A DNA stretch of 15,573 nucleotides, taken from NCBI GenBank assembly GCA_015487645.1, contig WFPH01000080.1, positions 1-15,573 of the forward strand. The letters run 5' to 3'. The stretch comes from Thermosulfurimonas sp. (GTDB lineage Bacteria; Desulfobacterota; Thermodesulfobacteria; Thermodesulfobacteriales; Thermodesulfobacteriaceae). Made by a program: the position numbers and the translations under genes. The notes beneath the pieces were generated by a model. It was not told the DNA's origin and made no database searches. It saw nothing but the letters and a program-made list of their open reading frames with translations. This document shows, piece after piece, positions 15,488-15,573 of the stretch (position 1 is its first letter; each line of letters starts with the position of its first letter).

Positions 15488-15573
15488 ATTCCACCCCCTT
15501 AACCGGAGTGGCCAGACTAAAAAGTTTCTGCTGAAGGTGTAAAATCTTCCGTCTCAACTCCGCCGGATTAAGC
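15480..15573 (-). CDS. C-terminal end of an unidentified gene running off the window
   Basis: The minus strand is open in one frame from the window edge to TAG at 15482-15480. It encodes a basic helical tail (NPAELRRKILHLQQKLFSLA, then TPVKGVEYE). The composition looks protein-like, but only about 30 codons are visible, so it may be chance. The end overlaps the start of the short ORF at 15487 by 8 nt, consistent with a compact minus-strand operon leading into the HicB-like gene. No family can be named. Confidence 0.35.
   Translation of the reverse strand, partial: LNPAELRRKILHLQQKLFSLATPVKGVEYE

Overview
The window looks like chromosome from a thermophilic, sulfur- or metal-metabolising member of the Thermodesulfobacteriota (former deltaproteobacterial side). 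This is inferred from four things: Glu/Lys/Arg-rich proteins, the gene order rimM-trmD-rplS-rnhB-yraN-DUF6178, a TrmD fused to a second SPOUT-like methyltransferase domain, and a porin-cytochrome pair of the MtrA/MtrB (PioA/PioB) type. No taxonomic marker was searched, so the placement is a judgement.

Layout: (1) 26-4946, plus strand: a tightly packed housekeeping operon for tRNA and ribosome maturation (rimM, fused trmD, rplS), RNase HII, a YraN nuclease-fold protein and a DUF6178 protein, with overlapping or nearly abutting genes. It ends in a C/G-rich double-hairpin repeat at 4986-5051. (2) 5060-7118, minus strand: a DAHP synthase followed 22 nt later by a COG0731-type radical SAM protein, converging on the first operon. 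(3) 7119-7365: an AT-rich divergent control region with two perfect AT-rich inverted repeats. (4) 7366-10759, plus strand: a two-gene conduit for electrons across the outer membrane. It consists of a ten-heme c-type cytochrome with a lipoprotein signal and an MtrB/PioB-like beta-barrel. A strong rho-independent terminator follows. (5) 10882-11292: a small membrane-anchored coiled-coil protein of unknown role, overlapping tail to tail with smc (11289-14699, minus). (6) 14766-14882: initiator tRNA-fMet with its own promoter. (7) 14883-15573: a lower-GC accessory stretch on the minus strand with an orphan HicB-like antitoxin, a short or broken ORF, a 22-nt direct repeat and the end of an unidentified gene.

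The most striking observation is in the MtrB-like gene. Its reading frame is interrupted by one in-frame TGA at 10325-10327 and continues in the same frame for 144 more codons to a typical outer-membrane C-terminus. A perfect 6-bp stem with a 6-nt loop AGGTTC starts 16 nt after the TGA. Its position and loop resemble bacterial SECIS elements such as that of E. coli fdhF (loop AGGUCU). The gene may therefore encode a selenocysteine-containing outer-membrane electron-conduit protein. A nonsense mutation or sequencing error (TGG to TGA) is the main alternative. The same barrel carries a CXXCH heme-type motif and several other close cysteine pairs, which is also unusual.
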